A stretch of 64,000 nucleotides of DNA from Ursus arctos (taxonomy: Eukaryota; Chordata; Mammalia; Carnivora; Ursidae). The DNA lies in NCBI RefSeq assembly GCF_023065955.2, contig NW_026622974.1, forward strand, positions 33,263,718 through 33,327,717, given 5' to 3'. Shown in pieces: positions 1-11,739 of the stretch. Numbering within the stretch: position 1 is the first letter of the stretch; the number at the start of each line of letters is the position of its first letter. A program made the position numbers and the translations under genes. The notes beneath the pieces are model-generated. The model searched no databases. It had not been told where the DNA came from and saw nothing but the letters and a program-made list of their open reading frames with translations.

Positions 1-2079
1 ACAAAACAAAAAGCCCAACGCTTGGAACTGAAAGATGAAAAATCAGAGATACCATCTCTTGATTTTTAAAGTCTTTAATACTCATCTGAGTCTACCAAGC
101 TGTCTGCATATTAAATGGTGACTGTCTGCACAGTGACTTCTTTCACAAACCATATTGTTTAAAGGTCCACCAGGTGTTTGCTCACAGTTTGCAGCTGATA
201 TGAAGCATAGTGTAATAGAGCTCAGGGGCTGCCACGTGTTCCATGAGTGAATAAAATACCACTAACATGTTTACAATTTATCAGGGGACCGGGGGGAGAG
301 AAAGAGATTGGATAAAAATATTCTGTACCACATTTGATTGAATTAGCTTCCAAAAAAAATTAAAAAAAATTAAGATGGCTTCCAACGAAAGTCAAATCAT
401 CAATTTAATACAAAGTTTTCATGAAAAAGAAATGTCTTTTTTAAAGCTACTCCACATTTGTTTGCATTTATCCATAAAATTATGTACAAACTTTTCCTTA
501 CACTACAATTAAGGGGTAGATCTAAGTCTCCTTTGTGTTTAGAAGCTTATGGCAATTAGCAGTTATGCATAGCCTCATGTCTTCAGGCTATTTTTAATAA
601 AGTGTGCCTGTGATTTTGAACTCTGGCACTTTTAGGATGAAAAGCAGAGTTTCAAGGTCTATAGAAAATACTAGAATTTCATCATCATTTTCTTTTGGCA
701 AGACTCTCAGTTTGGTCCTGTGGCATCACCAACACAGTGCTCGGTTCCCACAGTAGTCGAACACCAGTTTGTTTTCCTAAAATCTAGGTTATTTAGTCTT
801 AAGTAAGACCATCTGTAGGACATCAGCTGTCTAGTTCACATGGGGCTACATCAAGTCCCATCCAATTCCTAATTAATCTTTTCTCGATCGAAAAAGAAAT
901 TTCATAGGGAATGAACTCAGCCAGGACTCCCTTGGTACACATGTAAAGTTGCTGGCATGGAGTGGGTGCTCAGGAAATGGGCGATCTGCTAAAGAAATGA
1001 GGCCAAAGAGGGATTAGAATCCCAGTCCTTAGGATAAGTCCAGAATTAGTGTTCCTTTTGATGGAAAAAATTCATCTGAAAAATTTAATTGAGTACATTT
1101 TCTAGGCATTAACATGCTTTTATAAACAAATCCATCAGTAGGAACCTTCCAAATGAATCAAACCATTCTCATAAATAATCCTTGAAATTCATATGGGCTT
1201 AATAAATAGTGGAAAAATTCACTTTAAGTTTTGCCAAATTCCAAATATTGGCAAAAAAAGTCACACAACTTTTGATCAACACAAAACAATCTAGATATAT
1301 CCACATATAACAAGCTAAAAACATGATAAAAATGTTTAATGATTGTCTTTAGAAATTATCATAATTATTTATATACAATCCACTCATAACTTTTGCTTTC
1401 ATATCACAGAAACTTTTCTGAGAAATATGGTTCATATATTTTGAATTCCTTTTTCTCTCATGTACAGTAGGCATAAAAATATTTGCTTGTGGTATGTCTC
1501 ATTGCCTTGTACTTTTTAAAACTGTTTTCAGATGTCAATCTGTGTAATGTGATAACTTACCATAAGGATTTCATGAAGTGTTTTTTGTTCTTTCAGAAGA
1601 CCAATGCAGATTTGCAAACTAAATATTTATTGAAAATACTACCCTCTGTGCAGGGCAAAATGGCTGAGGCGGGGTGGGGGGGGGCTTAATCAATATATTG
1701 CCTCTCCTGAGTGTCAAAATTCAGCAAAAGAATATAGCCCAGACTTGAAAGTATTTTCAATGTCAGTCTGGTCCAACTTATTATCTACTGTATAAATCTC
1801 ACACCAATGTCTCTTGGAAGTAATTTTCCAGGCTTTATATGGATATTCCCAGAGACAAAAAACAGAGTACTTTATCCTATTTCAGACAACTATAATTTTA
1901 TAAAGTTCTTTCTTATAGTGTGAGTCAAAAACTGCCTCTCTGAATCTTCTTGCCATTGGTCACTCTTCTGTTGTCTAAATCATGTAGAATAAGGCATTTT
2001 TTCTTATATAATTGTCCTTTAAATGACTTAATAAATCTATTATATTTTTAATGGCTTTCTTCTTTAAAATTAAAGTTTT
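1..2079. other. Unassigned AT-rich DNA, no gene seen
   Basis: I recognise no coding exon or clear repeat here. The longest open frame is 68 codons and ends in a G-rich run around 1670-1685. A short stretch near 947-990 loosely resembles the end of a MIR (CTGGCATGGAGTGGGTGCTC) but is too short to call. Confidence 0.5.
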
Positions 2080-2157
2080 TTCCCTTTCTTTTTCCTTCTT
2101 CCCTCCCTCCCTCCATCCCTCCCTCCCTCCCTTTCCTCCTTCCCTCTTTCCTTCCAT
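2080..2157. repeat. Pyrimidine simple repeat, (CCCT)n/(TTCC)n
   Basis: An almost pure C/T tract built from CCCT and TTCC units with a few interruptions. The 60-codon minus-strand open frame over it encodes only low-complexity Gly/Glu/Arg/Lys and is not a gene. Confidence 0.9.
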
Positions 2158-2189
2158 TTCTACCCTGTTTTCATGGTAGATATGGGGAT

Positions 2190-2395
2190 GGGAATCATGC
2201 TAGGTGCTTTAGCAGTTAGTTAAATAGACTGCTGTGAAAGTCCCAAAACTGGGAAGGTAGGCTAGGCTTTGCAGAGGGGATCACACCAAGTTAGAGAGTG
2301 AATGGTAGGAAACACAGCTATGTGGAAGGTGTGATGGGGAACTGGTGTTCTAAGCAGAGAAAATAACATATACGTGGCCTTAGAGGAAACTTTCT
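2190..2395 (-). mobile_element. L2 LINE remnant
   Basis: The plus strand reads like diverged antisense L2: a 'GGCTTTGCAGAGG' stretch, then 'GAGAGTGAATGG', then a region resembling 'TCTAAGCAGAGAAAATAACATA' and 'GGCCTTAGAGG'. This order matches the antisense of the L2 3' region, where consensus has GGCAGAGGGAACAGC followed by AAAGGCC. Boundaries are approximate. Confidence 0.5.
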
Positions 2396-3713
2396 GTTCC
2401 TCAAAAGACTTCATGTGTGTTGTCCTTCCCATCCTGGTGCTTTCTTTGTCTCTGTTCCAATCTGGCTACACTTTATGACTTTTGATGTGTAGATTAAAAA
2501 ATAAAAATAAAAAGGGCTCCAGTGAGCACAGAAATAGTTGACCTCATTTCTACACCTCATTTCTACCCCTATTGAGTATAATAAAAACATTGAACTCGGG
2601 TTGGATTTTAATAGGGTTGGTTGTTAGGAAGTGAGTTAGGACATTGGACATTAGGGATGGAGAAAATGTAGCGAAGGGCAAGCAGAAGAAGAAGACACTG
2701 AAAAGAAAGGGAGGGGGGACAATGGTCCTTAAAAAGATGAAAGGTGTGGAAGAACATGAATAAGGGGACTTTTCTATGGATGAACTTAAGTGGTGTGATA
2801 ATCAGGGCTTTGAGTTTTCAACTACATAGAAAGGTAGAAATTCTATGGCATTGTTTTGAGTTTTGTTACTTAAAAGTTATTCTGAATTACTGCACCTATG
2901 TAAAGAAAAACAGAATGCATTTTCCCCGTGATTTTCTCATATTAAAAGTCATTCACATTGGTACATTGCACATCTTCACGGCCTATGTCTTTTATCTTTT
3001 TCTCAGTCCTCTGTGATTGCCTTACTTAATCTATTTTTCTAGAATACATTCATGTGATTCATGTGAATATGCAATGGAATCTCTACTTAAAAAAAAAAAA
3101 CACTGACACCCAATCCACCCATTTTTTTCTTTGACAATTTTTAAAAATTTTTATTAAACCCTGAATTGTTGTACTATTGTGAGGCAAAATTCAGAGCAAA
3201 AATGTATTTTCTGTTACACAAATAAATATGTTTCCTCCTCTCTTTTGGGGTATCTTTCTTAAGAATGTTAAAGTGTTTCCTCTAATGATAAAAGTGCATG
3301 AATAGGAACGCATTGTATCTTCTCAGTTATTGAGCACAGCTCTAATGTCCCCCAATTTGAATGAGTGATGTAGTTCTTGGGAATATGGTCATGGTCCCAT
3401 CTAATTTCAATGCCCATGATGCCTACAGCATTCTCTCCAGATACCCCATCCTGCACTTTCTTCACGGTCCAGCCTTCTGGATCTTTTGTAAAACTTTACC
3501 CTCCACTTGCAACAGTTCCCTGTCTTACGTCCCTGGTTCTGATGATCTCTCTCTAGGTTTTGTTTTGTTCGTTTTTACATTTGATTAGGTCTGTCCCACT
3601 TAGGATTTCTGCTTGCATGCCGCTATGTTTGTGTGACTTAGTGAAAGACACCTCTTCTCAGAAGCCAAATTGCAAACAGACCCCACCCATGGACAGGCAA
3701 ATTAGAGAAGGGG
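2396..3713. other. Unassigned AT-rich DNA
   Basis: No repeat or gene recognised. It holds a 12-base A run near 3089 and several short open frames (up to 90 codons) without recognisable domains. Confidence 0.45.
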
Positions 3714-3965
3714 ATTTTGGTCCTGGGGAAAGATTTCAACCCCCACTCGAACTTTGGCCGAGTACCCACATCACAGCTGCACAACGCCGTACAACACCCC
3801 TCCTGAAAATCTAGCACTTACATAACTAGTAATGGGTGTTCAGACAATAGTTGCATTTGGTTCAATCTTTGTTTGAATTGGTAAGATACTTTTTAATCAT
3901 AAAGAGAAAAATACCATTAAGATCTTTCTCCCCCCCTCCCCCCAAAAAGTATAAGAACATCCTTC
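3714..3965. repeat. Unidentified direct repeat, copy A
   Basis: This stretch is related to 5174-5378 in the same orientation. Shared landmarks in order are TTTTGGTCCT, TTTCAACCCCCAC against CTTCAATGCCCAC, CTAGTAATGGG against CTGGTAATAGG, ATAGTTGCATTT, CATAAAGAGAAAAAT, a C-rich tract and GTATAAGA(A/T)CATCC. Copy A carries about 45 extra bases after the first third. The C tract followed by a TATA-like GTATAAGA could suit an old LTR, but I do not recognise the family. Confidence 0.65.
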
Positions 3966-5173
3966 CAGGATAGCGTCTTTATTTCTGGCCAGATAAAAGC
4001 AGGAAACTCAGGAGAGAGGAGGCCACAACTGGGTCATTTAGTGAGCAGGGCTGTCACTGAACTTATGGTCACGGTGGAACCGAACGGTTAGACTATGTTT
4101 TTGGCCCAAGTAGGTTATGGAGTAAGAATTTAATTTTTGCAAAAGCTGTTCTCATGCTCGCACAAGCTTGTTTTTATGCATCTCATTTAATTTCATATTT
4201 TTTTTGGCTGCGATGTCAAAGTTGTAACATTTCACACGATGGTGTGGTGCCAAGAGGCGATTCTACACATTGGTCATGTGGTGTGTGCTGTTTGGAGCAG
4301 CTGTATGACCCTGTCACAGACACTGGAGAAACACTACATCCTTTGGCTGGATTTCCTAAGCTCCTGGAATTTAAAATCTTAGCCAGCAGCCAGGGGCAAG
4401 TCATCCACGCTTATTACGTTACTTTTTAATATCTAGAGTTTTGCAAACACTGCCTCATTTTTTAAGTTGGGTCAGTTCTCTAAATTATGCCTTATGCAGT
4501 TCAGTATCCACAAAACAGCATCGCAGGAAATCAGGTGCTATCGCCATGCTTCTTACCGTCTGTCGTGTAGTAATTTTTAGTTCCCTCCTTCATTATTCAC
4601 CATGACTGTGAAGGCCAAGAGACTGCAAGTGTTGCCCGACTGTGTTTATAGTACCCACGACTTCTGAATCAGCTTTTCCTTTCCTCATTGGAGACATCAT
4701 ACTAGGTTATGCCTGGAAACCTATTTTAGTGGAGGAATTATTTAATAGATTGATGTTGGATGAACTAGTGTATCATGACTCTGGGGAATGGACTGATAAG
4801 TTTGAGTATTGCTTGAAGGAATAAAAATAAGTTAATTTACTTGAATTCCCTTCTTTCATTTGCCATTTCTGGGAACATGGCAATTCCCCAGCAATTGCTC
4901 TCCTTTTGGTAAAAATCATGTAGTGACTGTTTTGAATAGATAAAAATTATATGGGTATGTCCTGAGGAGAGAACAAATCATCCTCAGAGTTCAAATGAAT
5001 AAACTATTTTATTAACCCTTTGTGAGATTCAAAACACTTTTTTTTTGGTCTTTTTGTGATATCATGGCATATTTATGGACACTTACATTGAATAAAGATG
5101 CTTGGAATTAGGAAGGAAAGTTGTCAGTTTGTATGATCAGATCCATGATGATCAAATCTTCACAAAGATATGT
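3966..5173. other. Unassigned segment between the two direct repeats
   Basis: About 1.2 kb lying between copies A and B of the unidentified repeat. No retroviral motif, gene or common repeat was recognised. The longest open frame is 91 codons with no familiar domain. If the two copies are LTRs, this would be a very short internal region. Confidence 0.4.
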
Positions 5174-5378
5174 TTTGGTCCTGTTAACTTCAATGCCCAC
5201 AATTACACAACTATAGACAATAACCTTGCTCATAAGCTCTAGCATTGTGTAACTGGTAATAGGCAATCAAGCGATAGTTGCATTTATTTCAGTCTTTGAC
5301 TTGGCAAGATTTCTTTTTTCACCATAAAGAGAAAAATGCCAATAACCACGCTCCCCCCCCACCCCAAAGTATAAGATC
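5174..5378. repeat. Unidentified direct repeat, copy B
   Basis: Second copy of the sequence at 3714-3965, same orientation, starting 1.46 kb downstream. It ends with the same C tract (5349-5366 region) and GTATAAGATCATCC. Many substitutions and indels separate the copies, so the duplication is old. Confidence 0.65.
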
Positions 5379-5394
5379 ATCCTGAATTCTAATG

Positions 5395-6195
5395 TAATTA
5401 CAGTACTCGAAGAATATCCTTTGTATAATTTTAATCCTTTCAATGTTATTGAGATTTGTTTTATGACATATATTCCACCCTGGAGAATGTTTTATATGCC
5501 CTTAAAAAACATACATTCTGCTATTCTTGGGGTGTGTGTGTGTGATATAAACATCAGTTACGTCAAGATGTTTGGATAATATCATTCAAGTCTTTTATTC
5601 CTGCCAAATTCTTTGTCATCATGTACCTGGAAGTGAAAGTGTTGAAGTTTCAAATTATATCTAATATTTCCATTTCTCCTTTCAGTTCTCTCAATTCTTG
5701 CCTAATGTGCTTTGAAACTGTCTTATTAAGTTGCATTCACATTCAGAATTTTTGTATCTTCTTAATAAATTGATCTCTTTTTCATTATAAAAATTCATCT
5801 TTATCTATAAATCTACTTTGTCTGATATTAATATAACCACACCAGCTTATACCTGATAAACATTTGCATGATATATCGTTTCCCATCCTTTTACTTTTGT
5901 ATCTGGGGTGTTTTTGTTGTTGTAAATAGCATATAGTTGCATTTTGCTTTTTTATTCAAACTCAAAAACTTTTGCCTTCATTTATTTATTTAATGATTTT
6001 TTTAGAGGCAGGAAGGGGCACAGGGAGAGAAGGAGAAAGAATCTGAGAGATCCTGAGATCATGACCTGAGCCAAAATCGAGTCAGATGCTTAACCGACTG
6101 AGCCACCCATGCCTCCTAACTTTTGCCTTTTAATTGGAATGTTTAAACCACTTATATATTTATTCTCTTTAATACTATTTTTAAAAGGAAAGCTT
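5395..6195 (-). mobile_element. Old L1 (L1M-type) fragment, split by a SINE
   Basis: The plus strand is T-rich and reads as antisense of old mammalian L1. Landmarks include TTTGTCTGATATTAATATA followed by ACCACACCAGCTT, the downstream CCATCCTTTTACTTTTGTATC, and TTTTAATTGGAATGTTTAAACC. The last landmark lies beyond the SINE at 5979-6117, so that SINE inserted into this element. Confidence 0.8.
5979..6117 (-). mobile_element. SINEC carnivore SINE
   Basis: The reverse complement starts with the family's tRNA-like head (GGTGGCTCAGTCGGTTAAGC, diverged) and ends in an A-rich tail (TTTATTTATTTAAT on the plus strand). A perfect 12-bp target-site duplication, AACTTTTGCCTT, flanks it at 5967-5978 and 6118-6129. 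Confidence 0.95.
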
Positions 6196-6199
6196 AGTA

Positions 6200-6790
6200 A
6201 ACTGATTTTTTTTTTTTTTTGGTGTTCAGCTCTATAAATTTTAACACATTTACAGTATGTATAGCCAACATCAAAATCAGGATACAGACAGTTCCTTCAA
6301 ACTCCCCGAAGTCCTCAAGCAATTCCTTTTTAGTCATAACCTCCTTTCATCCCTAAATTCTGGCAACTATGGATCAGTGCTTTGTTACTATAGATTTGCA
6401 TTTTCGAGACCTTTATACAAATAAATCATACAGTATGTTAAATTGGAAACATTCCCTTGAGATTCACCAAAGTGGTTGAGTGTATCAATAGTTCAATGTT
6501 TTTATTGCTCGGTAATAATCAGTGGAATTGTGTTGATTTGCCACAATTTGTTTATCCATTTACCCTTTGAAGGACATTTGTTTGTAGGTTTTGTTGATTA
6601 TGAGTAGAGTTGCTATAAACCTTCAGCTACAGGTTTTGGTGTGAATATGTTTTTATTACTCCAGGGTAAGTATGTAGGAATGGGATGACTGGTTACTTGG
6701 TACTCAGATATTGAAATTTTTAGAAACTTCCAAACTCGTTTCCAGAATGACTATCATTTGGCATCCTCTTGACTCAGGGTTTACATTAGT
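6200..6790 (-). mobile_element. Old L1 3' end
   Basis: A poly-T run (about 6206-6221) is the antisense of the poly-A tail. It is followed by antisense L1 3' sequence: the region with TTTTTATTGCTCGGTAATAA, CCACAATTTGTTTATCCATT, GGACATTTGTTTGTAGGTTT and AACTTCCAAACTCGTTTCCA. Its own tail marks it as a separate insertion from the L1 at 5395-6195. Confidence 0.88.
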
Positions 6791-6828
6791 TTTTTAGTGT
6801 GGGGGATTTGAAGGTTAAGTCTCTTCCT

Positions 6829-6846
6829 TTCTCTCTCTCTCTCTTT
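6829..6846. repeat. (CT)n simple repeat
   Basis: A short CT-dinucleotide run beside an AT-rich patch in which the unit AATAAGTTAAATA recurs (6873-6915). Confidence 0.7.
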
Positions 6847-6924
6847 CCACTCACATGCACATAGACACATGTTAAATAATAAGTTAAATATTTATTAATA
6901 AGTTAAATAACAATACTGTCAACT

Positions 6925-6985
6925 GTTGTGTATTAATGACATGTCAGGCACAATACTAGGCACAGTTTCACTTAACATATAGGAG
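6925..6985 (-). mobile_element. MIR-like fragment
   Basis: CATGTCAGGCACAATACTAGGCACAG resembles the antisense MIR core (TGTGCCAGGCACTGTGCTAGGC). It is short and diverged. Confidence 0.5.
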
Positions 6986-7139
6986 AATCAAAAGTCCTGG
7001 TCTAATTCTACTCATTAAGAGCCCTTGAGTGTGGTAGACATGTGTGAAAACAAACATGAAGAAATTTTTATTGATTTTTATTTCTCCCTACTTTATTCTC
7101 TCTATATTGAGACTATGAGTCTGGTTATAATATTCATTA

Positions 7140-7290
7140 TAGGACCCGGCATCTAAGTCTTTCTTAATCCTCACTACAACATTTGGAGCATATTATTAGC
7201 CCCATTTTATAGATGAAGAAATTGGGTTGAAGTTGAAGGATGCACTCAAGTACTTGTAGTCAGATAAATGACAGAACTTAAATCTGTCTT
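7140..7290 (-). mobile_element. MIR SINE remnant
   Basis: The plus strand follows antisense MIR: AATCCTCACTACAACA, then TTAGCCCCATTTTATAGATGA, then GAAATTGGGTTGAAG and a diverged GTACTTGTAGTCA where the consensus has the ACTTGCCCAAGGTCA region. Confidence 0.75.
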
Positions 7291-7362
7291 ATTCTAATTC
7301 TTTTGTAGATAGTCCCCCTTTATATTGTATAGTTTCATCCTTACTCAATTTTTTTTCCATAC

Positions 7363-7464
7363 AAAATGTGTGGTATTTGGGGCATACTTATAGTGAAACA
7401 TAATTTGTTATTTATCTGAAACTCAGCTGGGTGGCCTATATTTTATCTGGCAACCATATTGGTT
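7363..7464. mobile_element. Half of a palindromic DNA-transposon MITE
   Basis: The order GGTATTTGGGGCATACTTAT, TTTATCTGAAACTCAGCTGG and TATTTTATCTGGCAACC matches one arm of a common old mammalian palindromic element. A fuller copy lies at 33112-33286. The end TCTGGCAACC suggests hAT-type terminal bases. I am not sure of the family name. Confidence 0.6.
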
Positions 7465-8369
7465 TTATTTTATCTATTCTATATTTATATAGATAATTTT
7501 CTTGAAAAGCTATCCATTTAAGTCTTACTTCCAGTTTTTAAGTGCCATGAAGTGAGAATCACACATCTGAGATATTTTAACAGTTTCCATTTACATTGCT
7601 TTGGAAGGCTAATGAGTTCCAAATTTGAACAAATTGTCACATGTCCAAATCAATTTCTAAATGATTCAAAATATCTTTATCTTTGATTTTTTCCCCTTCA
7701 ACATAGATATTATGAATCTTATGTGAAAATTATTTGTAGTCTTTTCAGGAGTTTGAGCAATAGAATATTTTGAAGAGAAATACTACATTAAGACTTTTTC
7801 ATGACTTACTGACTCCAAAGAAGAACATTGCCAAATTGACTTCATTTATTTAATCTCAGAATTACTCATTTATGTATAAGATGAGGTTATATTGGTAGAA
7901 CTATAATTGGTGAGCACTTCCTATGTAGTAACTGGAAATATGGATCAAGATCATATTGTGGATGACTTTGTTTCACCTGGAAACAAAAATAGACTTGAAT
8001 TTATACAAAGTAACTTAAAAAAAGAAAATATTTGATGGGGTCTAGCAATTCATTCCAGACCCCCCCCCCCAAAATAGTGATGGCAGCATCAGTGATGTTT
8101 CTAGAGAAGTAAAATAGTTCTGTCTGATACAAATGATTCTACAAATTAAATCTCATTTGTAAATATAGTAGTAGGGATAGAAGAGTTCATATTTTAAAAG
8201 TATAGGTAGTAGATACCCCACAGAAGAAGTGACATTCTCATGCATAAATCTTATTTAACTTTGTCTCAGCTGTCCTACACATAATGAACTGCATTCAATT
8301 AAAAAAAAAGTGACACACACACAAAACATGGGGGAAAAAAAACCAACAAAATTTTAAGAGATAAATGAT
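7465..8369. other. Unassigned AT-rich DNA
   Basis: No gene or repeat recognised apart from an 11-base C run at 8060-8070. Confidence 0.5.
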
Positions 8370-9000
8370 CAATAGAACTAGACATAGAGATGATCTAGAT
8401 GTGTAAACTCAGGGCATTTAAAATAACTGAATAATATGTAACATAATGTAATGGAAAAGGTGAAGAGAATTTATAAAGAGATAGATAATCTCAGCAGAGA
8501 AATGGAAACTATAAGAAGAGTCAAATAGAAATGATAGAAATTTCTCAAAAGAGGATAACAGAGAGGAACAATTCTATGGGCAGACTTATTAGCAAACTCA
8601 ATACAGCAGAGGAGAAAAAAAATCGGTGAACTTGAAGATAGTCCAACAGAAATTACTGAAATGGAAACAAAGAGAAAGCACATTAAAAAAGCAGACAAGA
8701 CAGAGCATTTACAGGGTGTGGGACAATATCAAACTGTTTATGATCCTGTAGTCCAAGAAAAGGAAGAGAGGGGTGATGGGGCAGAAAAATATGTAAAGAG
8801 ATCATAGCTGAAAATTTCTCCCTTGGTAATAAAAGGCATTAAGCCACACATACAAGGATCTTAGAGAACCCCAAGCATGAGGAATAAAAAAATCAGTTTT
8901 TACACATTCTGTTCAGACTGTTATTCATTATTAGAAAAGATAAAGATGGGCAGAAAGGGATAAAGATCTGAAAGGTGGAGAATGATATGAACAGTCTCAT
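8370..9000 (+). mobile_element. Old L1 fragment, ORF1 region
   Basis: A-rich sense L1 sequence. Landmarks include TTTAAAATAACTGAATAATA, CAGAGAAATGGAAACTATAA, GAACTTGAAGATAGTCCAAC and GATGGGGCAGAAAAATATGT. These fit the ORF1 part of an L1M or HAL1 element, which codes for the RNA-binding chaperone of L1. Stops and frameshifts break the frame throughout, so nothing is made from it. The same ORF1 region occurs antisense at 11525-13400. Confidence 0.75.
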
Positions 9001-9201
9001 CTTGTGCAATAATCATACAATACTCTTTTAAGTTGAAGAAACAAGAAATAAATTTATTTTATTACTTAAATGTTATAAGAATGAGCCAGAGAGGAACTAA
9101 AATATTGTAACATCAGAATTGTATTAAAAGGTGTGGGCCTAAAGAGATTGAATCCTCATCAATCACAACAGGAAGTCCTTAGATAAGTAAATCTGTCTTT
9201 A

Positions 9202-9406
9202 TTATTTTTTTAAAGATTTTATTTATTTATTCGACAGAGATAGAGACAGCCAGCGAGAGAGGAAACACAAGCAGGGGGAGTGGGAGAGGAAGAAGCAGGC
9301 TCATAGCAGAGGAGCCTGATGTGGGGCTCGATCCCGTAACGCCGGGATCACGCCCTGAGCCGAAGGCAGACGCTTAAGCTTAACCGCAGTGCCACCCAGG
9401 CGCCCC
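9202..9406 (-). mobile_element. SINEC carnivore SINE, young bear/panda type
   Basis: Nearly the same as the copy at 44951-45136 over its full length (CCAGCGAGAGAGGAAACACA, GAGCCTGATGTGGGGCTCGA, GCCGGGATCACGCCCTGAGC). A perfect 14-bp duplication TAAATCTGTCTTTA flanks it at 9188-9201 and 9407-9420. A small extra GCTTAA unit sits near the tRNA-like head, at 9372-9383. Confidence 0.97.
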
Positions 9407-9420
9407 TAAATCTGTCTTTA

Positions 9421-9984
9421 GATGTCTACATTTGATAAACTGAGAAGTAGCACTAGAAATAATTTTTACATATATTAAGTAACCACTGGAGGAAACAGTT
9501 GAGTGAGATTAGTTTTGTTAAAGTATAATTTTCAAAAAAGTAAAATGACCACTCTCATTTAACTATAAAATGAAGGTGTGTCAAGTATTTTATTCAACTC
9601 ATTAATTAAAGGGGGAACTGGAAAGATGCTATTACAAGTTTATAGAATATGTGAGCTACTAAATATTGTTAGGCAATGTCAGAAAGAAATGTAAGGGTAA
9701 GGTTGTCGATAAGATACAAAATTGCTTAATGTCCTATAGACAATAAATTGTATCCTTTAGGGATTATGTTTTATACTGAACCAAAATTGGTTACATTCTC
9801 TATTAGACAAAATTATACAAGTTAACATGTAGCTTCACTAAGTCTTTGGCTTTTAACATTGGCCTAAAGAGTTTTTGGGGAATTAGTCTAGATATAGGAA
9901 AGAGTGTTTAAAAATGTTATTTTAGTCATTTGCATTTAATGCTTTGATAAAAACAAAAATAAATAAAAAATTTGTTTTAAAGTA
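9421..9984. other. Unassigned AT-rich DNA
   Basis: Nothing recognised between the SINE and the MIR remnant. Confidence 0.5.
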
Positions 9985-10170
9985 TCAGCTAACATTTATT
10001 TGATGCTTGGTATGTGCTAAGCAAAATATTTACAAAACATTTTATATGTATTTCCTGCTTTAATTTTACCACAGTCTTATGAGATAGGTAATTTTCTGCA
10101 TGTTACATATGAGAAAACAGAGTTACGGGGAAGTTAAGCAACTAGGCCAAGGTTACATATACACCAAGTG
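9985..10170 (-). mobile_element. MIR SINE remnant
   Basis: Antisense MIR in good order: GATGCTTGGTATGTGCTAAG, then CTTATGAGATAGGTAATTTT, GAGAAAACAGAGTTACGGGG, AGTTAAGCAACTAGGCCAAG and GTTACA. Confidence 0.85.
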
Positions 10171-11524
10171 TCATTTGCCTAGTCTGTAATATTAACTGTG
10201 TTGGAAGGTGATAAAATTCAGAGAACGAGGAGAAGGGGGGTGTTTCAAAATGTGAAGAGAACACATTAGGAAATGGGCATTGTTCTGGAATTTGATAATT
10301 CATTAGGAAAATAAACAAAACTCCTTTCTGATTTGGTATTTGGGTTTAGGAGCAAAACCAGGAATGAGAATCGAAGCCGACAGCATCTAAATGCTTCAGG
10401 ACTCAAACAGTACAACAGAGACTTTTCATTTGAATATCCTTATTTTTCTCTTGCACAGTTTTAGCCTTTTAAGCTCACTCCAGCAGATTAGCTCTTTGAA
10501 AGTTAATCATAGTACCTAATTATTAGCATCTTTGGTGAATGACCTTGCTTATTTAACTGTAGTTTTCTCTGCATGATTACTCACGCTACCAAACTATTTT
10601 GCTGTTCAGAATTCATTTTTCAATTACAATTTACATATTGTCTTTTGAACATGGAATATCTACTTGTTGCCAAATAGTTTTGTTTTGTACAATGGCTGGT
10701 GTCTTAATATAGGTATGCTTGAGAATATATTGTCTGTTTTAAAACAAAGCTAATATTTTTTTTAGTTTTGCAACTCAGAACGCTATGCTAATAGATGAGT
10801 CCAGGATATTCTACTGCCTTTGTGTTTCTTCAGAGTTAATGTTACTGTGTTCCGCTTGAATCACTGCTGCATACAGAAAAGGGAACATCAGTACTAAAAG
10901 AGGAGGAAAATAGACCTAGGTCAGTGTGTGTGTGTCTGTGTGTGACTCTACTAGTTTTTGCTGAAACCCACCCTCACTCAACCCCAGAGGATCTGCTTTC
11001 CACTTGCCTTCTTCAGCAGCTTATTTCTTTTCTTTCACATCTCACAGGAGAGTGTCAGGGGTGGTGTCTTTCTGCTTCCTTTCACTGCTGTAAATCATAA
11101 CTTTGGCAATTGTCCACCTGCTCTTTTGGGACTAGACCATTTTCTCTCCCTCCTTGTCGGTGTTGCCCCCTCTCCTCCTGTCATTTGCCCTCACTCAGTG
11201 CAAACTGTTGCCCCTGGACCTGCACCTCCTCCCTGATAGCTCTATTCTTTTTTGCTTATTTAATATCCCTGGAGATAAAAATTCTAACACCCCAAATTAT
11301 TTATTATTTGGTCTTTCATTGACAATAATCATTTTCTCCATATGATTTTTCTTCCATTCCTGTGGTCACATGCTAGATTTTGTTTTCAATGTGTCTGATG
11401 CCTTTTTGTTCCTCAATTTTTCCATTGTTACTTGTTTTGTGTTTTATGGGTACTTTGTATTGTATATCTTCAATTTCTTTGTCATACATTTTACTGTATT
11501 TTTTGTTATTCTCTTCCTGTTTTT
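10171..11524. other. Unassigned DNA with short TG run
   Basis: No gene recognised. A TG-rich run lies at about 10925-10944. A C/T-rich stretch at 10958-11240 supports overlapping open frames of 63-92 codons in different frames, which is typical of composition rather than coding. Confidence 0.45.
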
Positions 11525-11739
11525 TTTTTTTTCTGGAGACTACAGTTAGCATCTTAATTTATAATAATTGGTTCAAATCATTATCAAATTAATTTCAATA
11601 ATATACAATATTTTTGTTTCTATATACCTTGTCTTTCAACTTTTATGTTGTTATTGCCACAAATTACATCTTTATACATTGTGTGATTTATACATCGTGT
11701 AATTGTACACATCAACTTCAATTTAAAATTGTTGCTTTA

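Noticed and set aside
3100..3465. Second possible alignment of the unidentified repeat (around 3385-3425 with 5170-5205)
   Set aside because: TTTCAATGCCCATGAT resembles copy B locally, but the alignment starting at 3714 is longer and keeps all later landmarks in order.
9202..9406. Functional tRNA genes in the SINE heads
   Set aside because: The heads derive from a tRNA, but none folds as an intact tRNA by eye and each is followed by the SINE body and tail.
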